From: Nitrospirota bacterium
GTDB taxonomy: Bacteria > Nitrospirota > Thermodesulfovibrionia > Thermodesulfovibrionales > JdFR-88
Reading direction: 5' to 3'
Assembly (NCBI GenBank): GCA_021819985.1
Contig: JAKAEG010000155.1
Coordinates: 1-7,789 of the forward strand
Length of the DNA: 7,789 nucleotides
This document shows, piece by piece, positions 1 through 5,654 of this stretch. The translations under genes and the position numbers were made by a program. The notes under the pieces are model-generated. The model had not been told where the DNA came from. It did no database searches and saw nothing but the letters and a program-made list of their open reading frames with translations. Within the stretch, counting starts at the first letter, position 1. Each line of letters starts with the position of its first letter.

Positions 1-316
1 AATGATCCCATACCTTGTCATCTATCGCCAACCCGACAAACCACTTGTAGAGAATGTTATATCCCAATTGCTCCATGAGCATCCGCACACTCTTGATCGA
101 GTACAGCGTTTGCAGCAGCAAAGCCTTTGTTAATTTCTCGGGCGCTATCGACGGTCTCCCCGTATGGGAATACATCTTCTCAAATGAGGATGACAACTGC
201 TGCAGGGCCTCTTCAGCCATCCGCCGTATCGGCCGCAGTGGATGATCTGCGGGCACCACCGATTCCGCTGATAAATAACAAAAAAATCCTTCAGTATTTT
301 TATCGTCACCACGCAT
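1..316 (-). CDS. IS5-family (InsH-like) transposase, N-terminal part, cut by the window edge
   Basis: Reading the minus strand from the ATG at 316-314 gives an open frame of 105 residues that leaves the window without a stop. It begins MRGDDKNTEGFF and contains VPADHPLRPIRRM (residues 21-33), HTGRPSIAPEKL (51-62) and LMEQLGYNILYKWFVGL (80-96). This is the classic N-terminal DUF772/InsH domain of IS5-superfamily DDE transposases, ending here at DDKVWDH. The catalytic DDE residues lie further on, outside the window, so intactness of the enzyme cannot be judged. A strong Shine-Dalgarno, AGGAGG, sits 8 nt before the ATG. In the cell it would cut and join the ends of its own element. It is transcribed away from the large gene at 698. 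Family assignment is firm; the exact IS name is not attempted. Confidence 0.9.
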   Translation of the reverse strand, partial: MRGDDKNTEGFFCYLSAESVVPADHPLRPIRRMAEEALQQLSSSFEKMYSHTGRPSIAPEKLTKALLLQTLYSIKSVRMLMEQLGYNILYKWFVGLAIDDKVWDH

Positions 317-325
317 ATCGTCTTC

Positions 326-331
326 CTCCTC
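326..331 (-). promoter_or_regulatory. Shine-Dalgarno of the transposase
   Basis: On the minus strand AGGAGG precedes the ATG at 316-314 with 8 nt between, and this fixes the start used for the transposase. Confidence 0.6.
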
Positions 332-389
332 GTTTCGACATCTATTGAGGCTGAAAATGATATGCACTATTCATGCCATTTGATAGGTG

Positions 390-407
390 TTTTTCAACAA
401 CCTGCTA
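390..407. repeat. probable terminal inverted repeat of the IS5-family element
   Basis: The sequence TTTTTCAACAACCTGCTA (read outward from the transposase) resembles the ends I know from many IS5-superfamily elements, which carry close variants of TTTTTCAACAGCCTG. It lies 74 bp upstream of the transposase start, a normal distance for such elements. The partner copy would be outside the window, so this is recognition by similarity rather than by matching ends. Confidence 0.5.
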
Positions 408-472
408 AATAACACTTTTGAGTGAAAACGGCGGATGCGAGAATACGCCTTATACGCTACATCCCAGGCCTT

Positions 473-481
473 TGTTATAAT
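473..481 (+). promoter_or_regulatory. candidate extended -10 promoter (TGTTATAAT)
   Basis: TGTTATAAT matches the extended -10 consensus TGnTATAAT perfectly. No good -35 box sits 16-18 nt upstream, which extended -10 promoters tolerate. It points toward the 993-aa gene and would give a leader of about 210 nt. Whether it is used is not shown by sequence alone. Confidence 0.4.
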
Positions 482-545
482 GTCGCAGTTACAATTGGAA
501 ATATTGATTATGTGGTCAGGGCATAAAAGAGCATTGTCTCTGCCC

Positions 546-572
546 CTTGCCTCAGGACGAGAGCCAGGCAAG
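546..572. repeat. inverted repeat / hairpin in the leader of the 993-aa gene
   Basis: CTTGCCT at 546-552 and AGGCAAG at 566-572 are perfect complements separated by 13 nt. It could fold in the leader RNA or act as a dyad for a regulator. It has no T-tract directly after it, so it is not a typical terminator. Confidence 0.35.
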
Positions 573-624
573 AGAGAGAGCTTTCGAGAAAAAAGACCCC
601 TATTTTCTCACTAACTGATCGTCT

Positions 625-652
625 TTGAATTGGGTCGAGACGAGGATATTAT
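625..652 (+). promoter_or_regulatory. weak sigma-70-like promoter before the 993-aa gene
   Basis: TTGAAT (625-630) and TATTAT (647-652) are separated by 16 nt, and the start codon follows about 45 nt later. The -35 matches consensus at 4 of 6 positions and the -10 at 5 of 6. In an A+T-rich region such matches are common, so this is only a candidate, competing with the extended -10 at 473-481. Confidence 0.3.
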
Positions 653-697
653 CCGATAGATATTTTGTTAGATGATTGCAGCTAAACCGGAGTTAAG

Positions 698-3679
698 ATG
701 ACATTACAAAATTTTCAACTCGACTATAAGGGCCAATATAACAACGCATTCTATTTTTATTTCGATTCAGTCAACCAGAAAGCGGTGTTACTTTACTCCT
801 GGGTATTGCCGGTTCAAGAGGGTGACAAAAAATGGTTTAAACGAGAGGACGGATCAAAATTCATTTCAATTATAGGTTCCTTTGATGCGGATCAAATCAA
901 AAATTTGTGGGGAGGATTACTATCAGGGAAATCATTTGAAACCGCCGCAGTTGACTCAAAAATTGATCTTGATTTTCAAACTACGCAATTGGAACTAATA
1001 AAATCATGGAGCTTCCCATTTCAAGATTATGTCTACAGGCCTAACTGTACCTATTCCACTAAAAATGAATGGGGTAACGATCAGGATTTATTTTGCAGCC
1101 CATCTCAAAAAGTTATCGCTAATGTTGAAACTCTGTTTTGTTTAAACAAGGAAGATTTTTTTCATAGCACTGAATCTTTCGAGGCTCTTTGTGAGTTCTT
1201 GAGAAAAGAAACCGGCATACCTTTTTTTAGAGTTCAGGCTAGTCGAATCGGAAATGTAGAGTGGTATACTTTTCCATCTGGAAATATAGATGAAAAATCA
1301 TTTGTGCAAATCGAGCCTCTAAACGAGGCTGATAATCAAAATCATTCATGTCGGAAAGTTAAAGTATCAATTACCGGCGATGTGCCAGGCGATTATTTAA
1401 TAAATTTGCGTTGTATAAATGGGAAAGCAATTACTTGCGATATCATTAGAGAAATTACGGTTATTGACACTGAGATAAGCATAGAATTTGAAGCGTCAGA
1501 GGAAATTTCGTCACTAAAAGTCATGGTATGGAGGCGTAAAGATGAGGAATGGCTCATTTGGTTCGAAAAGGAATTATCTCTGCTAAGATATATTGGTATG
1601 GATATAAATCTGAGCGTTGGAGCCGGATCGGTTGAATCAAAAAAATTTAGTCGCCTCAAAACAGAGGACCAAAAATTACTAAAAAAAATCGCCGAAATTC
1701 AAAAAGTTAATCTATTTAGAAAATCATCAAAATCTACTATTGGCACCGACAAGTATGATCGATGGAATTCAATTATTAAGGAAACTAATGCTGTTGTTAG
1801 GAAGCATTATCCGGCCAAATCAGATGCAATGTTTCTCCCGAGAGGCTGGGATGGTCATTTCCAGTTTTTTGAATGGATTAAACAGCTGCCCTCAAAGGTC
1901 AGCGATTTAAAAGAAATAATACTTGTTGATCCCTATGTTGATGAAGAGGCTTTAAGGCTTATCCCGCATTTTGGAGCGGTTCATGCAAATTATATTCTTA
2001 TTGCAAATACAATGGCTCGGAGTGTTATTGCTCGTTTAAGTCTTCAGGAAATGGCATCGAAATTATTCGAAAAAATTAAACAATTCAACGTAACAATTTA
2101 TGATGTGAAGGAAGAAAAGCAGCTTATTCATGACAGGTATATCCTGCTAAAGGATTCCGAAGATCTTATTGTTAAAGGATATCATTTATCAAATTCCATT
2201 CAGAAAGCTAATATCAATTACCCATTGTTGATAACAGAGATTTCCAGAGATGTTTTATTTGAAATTCAAAATTGGCTAAGTACTATTTTGAATACTAATC
2301 TCGAAATATTATGGGACTCTAAATCCCATCATGAGTCAAAAAAGTTTTCAAGAAAAATAGTTGTTGATAAAAATGATTATTCAGTGCTCACTGTTGACGA
2401 CATAATGAAAGAAGCGCATGTTAGGTGGGCTCAAATTTGTGAAAATGCATATAACAATAACAAGACGATGAATAATTTATTTCGAGCCGCGCGCAATTTT
2501 ACGGATAAAATGTGGAACGATATTTGCGCTGATATTTCTAATTATATTGAAAGTTGCAGGCTAGACGATATCCCTAACGTGGCCAATGCAATAATGGAAT
2601 TTTTAAAAGAAACAGATTTTGCAAGCTCACTCGACAAAGCTAGCAACCTATTTGATCATTTCCACAGAGCTTTCGGCATATCGCCAGCCCTGTATTTCCT
2701 AATAGAATGTACCGCAAGATATAAACCGGAGAGACTTCTTGTTATCACAGACGAGCTTTACGAAAAATTGCCCAATTTAACGCAAAATGATAATGGTGTT
2801 GCCTACTTTTTCCAGCAACTCTCCAATTCACTCGTTTTAGCATTCAGGTTCTACGGTGATAGTGAGTCAATATGGATTAATTGCAAAGCAAATTTATTTG
2901 TCGGCCTTGCAGTAAGTTCATTGTTCCGGAAAATCTATGAGAATAAATTGGCTTTTGATGACACAGTTAATAGTATTTCTAGTTTAGATTTAATTAAGAA
3001 ATTAAAAGTTCTTGAACAGTGGATTTTTGAATTAAGAGTCATTGAGAATCGGCATGGCTCAGACGTTTCAACCAAACCCCTTAGAGTGGAAATATTTAAT
3101 AAAATAAGAAACATATGGCCGGATTCCGCTGACAAGGAAATAGTTAAAGATATTTTGATAAGATGCGGAGGGCCAGGTAGAGGGAATTGGGCTTGTTCTA
3201 CCGTAACCGAGTTATTCATTCCCCTATTAGATGAAGGCAAGCTATCGGTAATGAGGGTTTGGGAAACGATCGGAGATCTTTGTAGTGAACAACTCGATGA
3301 TTGCGCACTTTATTCAAATCGAGACAGTCTTAATATATTTGAGGTCTTTGGCTGGGTAGCTGCTCGGGATGGTATTGATCCTGGTACATATCTTGATGAA
3401 CTAGATAAAATTGTTAAGGCTGAAATTAGAAATATCGCCAAACCTTTTGCAGCAAGTATTTCTTATGCGCACTACTCATCATCAATAATAAAATTACACA
3501 AAATCCTTCTTGTACTTCTCTGCATAATGAACTATAAAAAAGAGGATCAGAAGGTAACAAATTTGATATTACACATCCTTAATCAGATGCAGGGCAGCGA
3601 GCGGTTTTTGGCTACACCGAATGAAGAGTTAAATAAATCAGTCGCCATATATTTAAAAAAATTTAACGACGAGGAATGA
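698..3679 (+). CDS. 993-aa protein with a central phospholipase D-like domain, VPA1262-family-like; possible defence or island-borne effector
   Basis: A large soluble protein without signal peptide or membrane segment. GGAG at 689-692, five nt before the ATG, supports the start. Visible parts: a beta-rich N-terminal region (about 1-200); a second beta-sandwich-like stretch (about 221-305); a phospholipase D-like core (about 375-530) with IILVDPY (407-413) and HDRYILLKD (478-486) followed by KGYHLSNSIQKA (493-504); and a long mostly helical C-terminal part (about 560-993) containing the glycine-rich CGGPGRGNWACS (823-834). HxK of the catalytic HKD motif is replaced by HDR, and only one motif copy is present, so activity would need a dimer or may be lost. 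The HDR/LSNS/PLLIT layout matches my memory of 'VPA1262 family' proteins from accessory islands; that name is recollection, not a search result. The gene is far more A+T-rich than its right-hand neighbours, lies beside an IS and has no operon partner. Function is not established. Confidence 0.85.
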   Translation: MTLQNFQLDYKGQYNNAFYFYFDSVNQKAVLLYSWVLPVQEGDKKWFKREDGSKFISIIGSFDADQIKNLWGGLLSGKSFETAAVDSKIDLDFQTTQLELIKSWSFPFQDYVYRPNCTYSTKNEWGNDQDLFCSPSQKVIANVETLFCLNKEDFFHSTESFEALCEFLRKETGIPFFRVQASRIGNVEWYTFPSGNIDEKSFVQIEPLNEADNQNHSCRKVKVSITGDVPGDYLINLRCINGKAITCDIIREITVIDTEISIEFEASEEISSLKVMVWRRKDEEWLIWFEKELSLLRYIGMDINLSVGAGSVESKKFSRLKTEDQKLLKKIAEIQKVNLFRKSSKSTIGTDKYDRWNSIIKETNAVVRKHYPAKSDAMFLPRGWDGHFQFFEWIKQLPSKVSDLKEIILVDPYVDEEALRLIPHFGAVHANYILIANTMARSVIARLSLQEMASKLFEKIKQFNVTIYDVKEEKQLIHDRYILLKDSEDLIVKGYHLSNSIQKANINYPLLITEISRDVLFEIQNWLSTILNTNLEILWDSKSHHESKKFSRKIVVDKNDYSVLTVDDIMKEAHVRWAQICENAYNNNKTMNNLFRAARNFTDKMWNDICADISNYIESCRLDDIPNVANAIMEFLKETDFASSLDKASNLFDHFHRAFGISPALYFLIECTARYKPERLLVITDELYEKLPNLTQNDNGVAYFFQQLSNSLVLAFRFYGDSESIWINCKANLFVGLAVSSLFRKIYENKLAFDDTVNSISSLDLIKKLKVLEQWIFELRVIENRHGSDVSTKPLRVEIFNKIRNIWPDSADKEIVKDILIRCGGPGRGNWACSTVTELFIPLLDEGKLSVMRVWETIGDLCSEQLDDCALYSNRDSLNIFEVFGWVAARDGIDPGTYLDELDKIVKAEIRNIAKPFAASISYAHYSSSIIKLHKILLVLLCIMNYKKEDQKVTNLILHILNQMQGSERFLATPNEELNKSVAIYLKKFNDEE

Positions 3680-3705
3680 TCATACATCACACTCTGATAG
3701 CGGAC

Positions 3706-3780
3706 AAAATAGGGACTGTTTTCTGGCAATCCAATGGGAGTAGAAGAAACCAGTGGAGAGGGACGCTGTCCATATTCTTT
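3706..3780. repeat. degenerate inverted repeat pair, REP-like remnant
   Basis: AAAATAGGGACTGT (3706-3719) and the complement of the segment near 3760-3778 (reading AATATGGACAGCGTCCC) are imperfect inverted copies. The second contains its own hairpin, GGAC-GCT-GTCC (3761-3771). Sequences of this kind flank REP-associated transposases in many environmental proteobacterial genomes, but no transposase gene is present here, so this would be a remnant or a non-autonomous unit. Confidence 0.3.
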
Positions 3781-4007
3781 CAGTAATCCTCACAATCCAG
3801 GTCCCATATCGGTGCGGACTTGTGGACAAAGTCTGGTACGGCAGGCCATCGCACGCCGCTAAAGAGTTCTGGACGGATTGTTGTGCGCCGCAACTTCCAC
3901 GGAGATGCCATGTTGTTACCTGAATTTTCTACCCAGATGAATAGCGGAAGCGTGCCTGCTTTCGGACCCCTTTAAAAAAGGCAGAAGCGGTTTGAGCTGA
4001 TAACGGT

Positions 4008-4069
4008 CCTACAACACCGGGATTGTCACGATCCGGGGATCGGTCCCTCCGCTCCCGGTGATGTCTAGG
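4008..4069. ncRNA. strong hairpin of unknown identity upstream of miaA
   Basis: ACAACACCGGGA (4011-4022) pairs with TCCCGGTGATGT (4053-4064) with a single A-A mismatch. CCT (4008-4010) and AGG (4067-4069) extend the stem past a two-base bulge. Inside, CGATC (4029-4033) pairs with GATCG (4038-4042) around CGGG. I compared it mentally with tRNA, 6S, SRP, RNase P, tmRNA and the common riboswitches and recognise none. It may be a leader element, a small RNA domain or a DNA-level palindrome; strand is undecided. Confidence 0.35.
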
Positions 4070-4070
4070 C

Positions 4071-4115
4071 GGCCTTGCCGGCAGCCCAAAACCTTAAAGG
4101 CCATGCCGGGTTTTT
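4071..4115 (+). terminator. terminator-like stem with an overlapping alternative stem
   Basis: CCGGCA (4078-4083) pairs with TGCCGG (4104-4109), followed after one G by five T (4111-4115), a plausible intrinsic terminator on the plus strand despite its 20-nt loop. A competing stem, GGCCTT (4071-4076) with AAGGCC (4097-4102), crosses it, so the two cannot form together as simple nested helices. It could end transcription of an RNA covering the preceding hairpin, or act as an attenuator about 90 nt before miaA. Confidence 0.4.
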
Positions 4116-4140
4116 AGCCCGCGTGTAAGATCAGGGTGGG

Positions 4141-4170
4141 TTAAATAAAAGTAGTGTAAACAGGTAAAAT
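4141..4170 (+). promoter_or_regulatory. candidate promoter of miaA
   Basis: TTAAAT (4141-4146) and TAAAAT (4165-4170), 18 nt apart, lie in a locally A+T-rich patch just after the terminator-like stem and 36 nt before the miaA start. The -10 is good and the -35 poor. The short leader that would result shows no clear Shine-Dalgarno. Confidence 0.35.
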
Positions 4171-4206
4171 ATGTAATGTTCCACCGCTCAAGACACTGCT
4201 CATAAA

Positions 4207-5139
4207 ATGGAAAACAAAGCCCTCATCCTTTTTGGCCCCACTTCCGCAGGCAAGACCGCCGCTTCCATTCTCCTTGCCAAAGAACTGGGCACCGGGATAA
4301 TAAGCGCGGATTCCATGCAGCTCTACAGGCTCATGGACATAGGCACGGGGAAGCCTTCGCCGGATGAACTCAGGGAAGTGCCCCATCACCTGATAAATGC
4401 CGCCTGGCCGCATGAGCAGTGGAGCGCGGGGCGTTTCGTAAGCGAGGCCTCCCATATCATGGAAGCGCTGGCCGCTGCTGGCAAGGTCCCTCTGATAGTA
4501 GGAGGGACGGGGCTTTACATGAAGGCGTTGACAAGGGGGCTGATGGGCGCCCCTTCGGCCGATGAGTCTCTCCGAAATGAACTTTTGAGCAGGGAAGCGG
4601 ACCTCTACGGCATGCTAACAGAGATGGACCCTGAAACGGCCCGCCTCCTTGCACCCTCGGATACAAGGAGGATCATTCGGGCCATCGAGGTGCAGATAAA
4701 AACGAAGCATGCCATATCGGAGCTTAAAAGGGACCTGACCGCGCCGCTTCCATATGATTTCATCAAGATCGGGCTTACACGGGACAGGGCCGAACTCTAT
4801 GCCCTCATAGAAGAAAGAGTGGACCGTATGCTCTCCGAAGGACTCGTCCGCGAGGTCGAAAATGTGCTCGCTCAGGAACCCCCTCCATCGAGAACGGCCA
4901 TGCAGGCAATTGGTTATAAAGAAATAGAAGGGTATCTAAAGGGCCTTTATGCATATGGTGAAGCGGTGCGGCTCATTAAAAGAAATACCAGGAGGTACGC
5001 CAAAAGGCAGTTCACCTGGTTTAAAAAGGAGGAAAACACCGTCTGGGTGGACGTCACCGGCTTGAAAGAAGGCAAAGAGATATATGGAAAGGTCAAAAAA
5101 GCGCTGATAGCGGCCCGGCCTGAACTCTTCCCGGCCTGA
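4207..5139 (+). CDS. miaA: tRNA dimethylallyltransferase
   Basis: MiaA moves the dimethylallyl group of dimethylallyl diphosphate onto N6 of adenosine 37 in tRNAs reading codons that begin with U, the first step toward ms2i6A. It acts in the cytoplasm. The 310-residue length is normal. Seen in the sequence: P-loop GPTSAGKT (10-17); SADSMQLYR (33-41), whose Asp35 matches the general base of the family; VGGTGLY (98-104) with the channel Thr101; RRIIRAIEV (154-162); QAIGYKE (233-239); and TRRYAKRQFTWF (261-272), the conserved C-terminal tRNA-contact segment. The ATG at 4207 is the only in-frame start after a TAA at 4174 and lies just before the first strand, although no good ribosome binding site precedes it. 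No hfq follows, unlike in many proteobacteria; instead there is a 190-nt gap with a likely terminator. Confidence 0.97.
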   Translation: MENKALILFGPTSAGKTAASILLAKELGTGIISADSMQLYRLMDIGTGKPSPDELREVPHHLINAAWPHEQWSAGRFVSEASHIMEALAAAGKVPLIVGGTGLYMKALTRGLMGAPSADESLRNELLSREADLYGMLTEMDPETARLLAPSDTRRIIRAIEVQIKTKHAISELKRDLTAPLPYDFIKIGLTRDRAELYALIEERVDRMLSEGLVREVENVLAQEPPPSRTAMQAIGYKEIEGYLKGLYAYGEAVRLIKRNTRRYAKRQFTWFKKEENTVWVDVTGLKEGKEIYGKVKKALIAARPELFPA

Positions 5140-5169
5140 TCCGTGCAAGCCCCGTATTCGTAAGTGCAG

Positions 5170-5193
5170 CGGCCTGTTTTTATGGCCGGTTTT
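5170..5193 (+). terminator. probable intrinsic terminator after miaA
   Basis: CGGCC (5170-5174) and GGCCG (5184-5188) form a G+C stem around a nine-base loop, followed by G and TTTT (5190-5193). It lies 30 nt after the miaA stop. The stem is short, so termination may be partial. Confidence 0.5.
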
Positions 5194-5246
5194 GGGATAT
5201 ACTTATTTTACGGAAAAATTATCTATTTCAGCTATCGAAATTTTTT

Positions 5247-5256
5247 CCGGCGCCGG
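5247..5256. repeat. 10-bp perfect palindrome CCGGCGCCGG
   Basis: A self-complementary decamer directly after a run of six T in the gap between miaA and the coiled-coil gene. It could be part of an operator or a stem remnant; no role can be read from the sequence. Confidence 0.25.
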
Positions 5257-5329
5257 TCTTCAGGGCTGGCTCTTATGAGTTTTTGCATCGAAACGGAAGA
5301 GAGGTTTTTTTGTTTCTTAATTTTTTGTT

Positions 5330-5641
5330 ATGATCGAAAAACTCAGAAAAAATTTCAATAATGGCGTCGAGAAGCTGAAATGGTTTGCCCAGCTTGTAGA
5401 CGAGCGTCTGAAGGTGGAGATGGCGTTTTTTAAATTCGCCAACAAAGTTGAAAAGTTGAAGAAGGAAAAAGAGGAGCTTGCCAGGGCGGTAGGCGAAAAG
5501 ATATTCGAGGAAAGGCAGCAGATCTCTTTATCTTTAATTGCCAGGGATGAGAAGCTCAGAGGCTTGCTCAAGGAGATGGAGCTTATAAATGAAGAGATCA
5601 ACACCTTGGCCGAGCAGGCCTCCAAAATAGGGAAAGAATGA
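5330..5641 (+). CDS. small coiled-coil protein of unknown function
   Basis: A 103-residue, highly charged, lysine- and glutamate-rich protein predicted to be almost wholly helical. Heptad-like patterns run through VEKLKKEKEELARAVGEKI (about 40-58) and through LKEMELINEEINTLAEQA (about 80-97). There is no signal peptide, membrane helix, cysteine or known motif. The ATG at 5330 is the first start after an in-frame TAA at 5318-5320; the nearest purine-rich sequence (AGAGAGG, about 5298-5304) is too distant to be a good ribosome binding site. The stop lies 13 nt before the prepilin peptidase start, so the two are probably co-transcribed. I do not recognise a family. Its strand, codon use and tight spacing make it a real gene; a structural or adaptor role would be a guess. 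Confidence 0.75.
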   Translation: MIEKLRKNFNNGVEKLKWFAQLVDERLKVEMAFFKFANKVEKLKKEKEELARAVGEKIFEERQQISLSLIARDEKLRGLLKEMELINEEINTLAEQASKIGKE

Positions 5642-5643
5642 CC

Positions 5644-5649
5644 GGAGGG
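5644..5649 (+). promoter_or_regulatory. Shine-Dalgarno deciding the TTG start of the prepilin peptidase
   Basis: GGAGGG sits five nt before TTG 5655. No in-frame ATG exists near the N terminus; the next candidate, GTG at 5700, would cut off residues 1-15 and has no comparable site. Confidence 0.65.
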
Positions 5650-5654
5650 CCTGT

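Larger units (their letters stand above)
1..407 (-). mobile_element. IS5-family insertion sequence, one end only
   Basis: The transposase fragment and its short upstream leader form the 5' end of an insertion sequence whose remainder is beyond the left edge. I place the outer boundary near 407 because of the inverted-repeat-like sequence at 390-407. Target-site duplication and the other end are not visible, so the boundary is an inference good to perhaps ten bases. Confidence 0.7.
408..697. other. 290-bp spacer between the insertion sequence and the 993-aa gene
   Basis: I see no convincing gene here. A 66-codon minus-strand frame (571-371) crosses the proposed IS end and matches nothing I recognise. 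The spacer holds an extended -10 element (473-481), an inverted repeat (546-572), a weak -35/-10 pair (625-652) and the ribosome binding site of the next gene (689-692). Confidence 0.5.
3680..4206. other. 527-bp stretch without a convincing gene, between the A+T-rich gene and miaA
   Basis: The left part (3700-3780) has short degenerate palindromes built on a GGGAC/GTCCC core, like the remains of a REP-type or small transposon end. The middle (3780-3911, minus strand) contains a 43-codon frame starting at a CAT complement (3911-3909), with no recognisable relatives and only a weak AGGT upstream. The right part (4008-4115) is rich in strong stems. Composition shifts here from A+T-rich to G+C-rich, so the junction between acquired and core DNA is likely inside this stretch. 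Confidence 0.5.

Noticed and set aside
54..348. Two short plus-strand frames at the left edge
   Set aside because: They are antisense to the clearly recognisable IS5-family transposase.
371..571. 66-codon minus-strand frame in the spacer left of the 993-aa gene
   Set aside because: It reads across the proposed end of the insertion sequence, has no convincing ribosome binding site and resembles no family I know; its last residues are just the translated inverted repeat.
698..3679. Restriction enzyme, helicase or TIR-domain defence protein
   Set aside because: No Walker A motif, helicase motifs, PD-(D/E)XK signature or TIR-like motif was found in the 993-aa protein; only the PLD-like core is recognisable.
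3780..3911. 43-codon minus-strand frame beginning MASPWKLRRTT and ending WDLDCEDY
   Set aside because: The start has only a weak AGGT and there is no recognisable relative. It might be a gene remnant, but support is too thin to list as a gene.
4008..4115. tRNA, 6S RNA or a common riboswitch
   Set aside because: No T-arm GGTTCGA, no cloverleaf, no 6S-type central bubble and no signature of cobalamin, SAM, TPP or cyclic-di-GMP riboswitches could be found.
5164..5361. 65-codon plus-strand frame between miaA and the coiled-coil gene
   Set aside because: It runs through the terminator and T-rich leader, has an aromatic-rich random composition and overlaps the coiled-coil gene in another frame.
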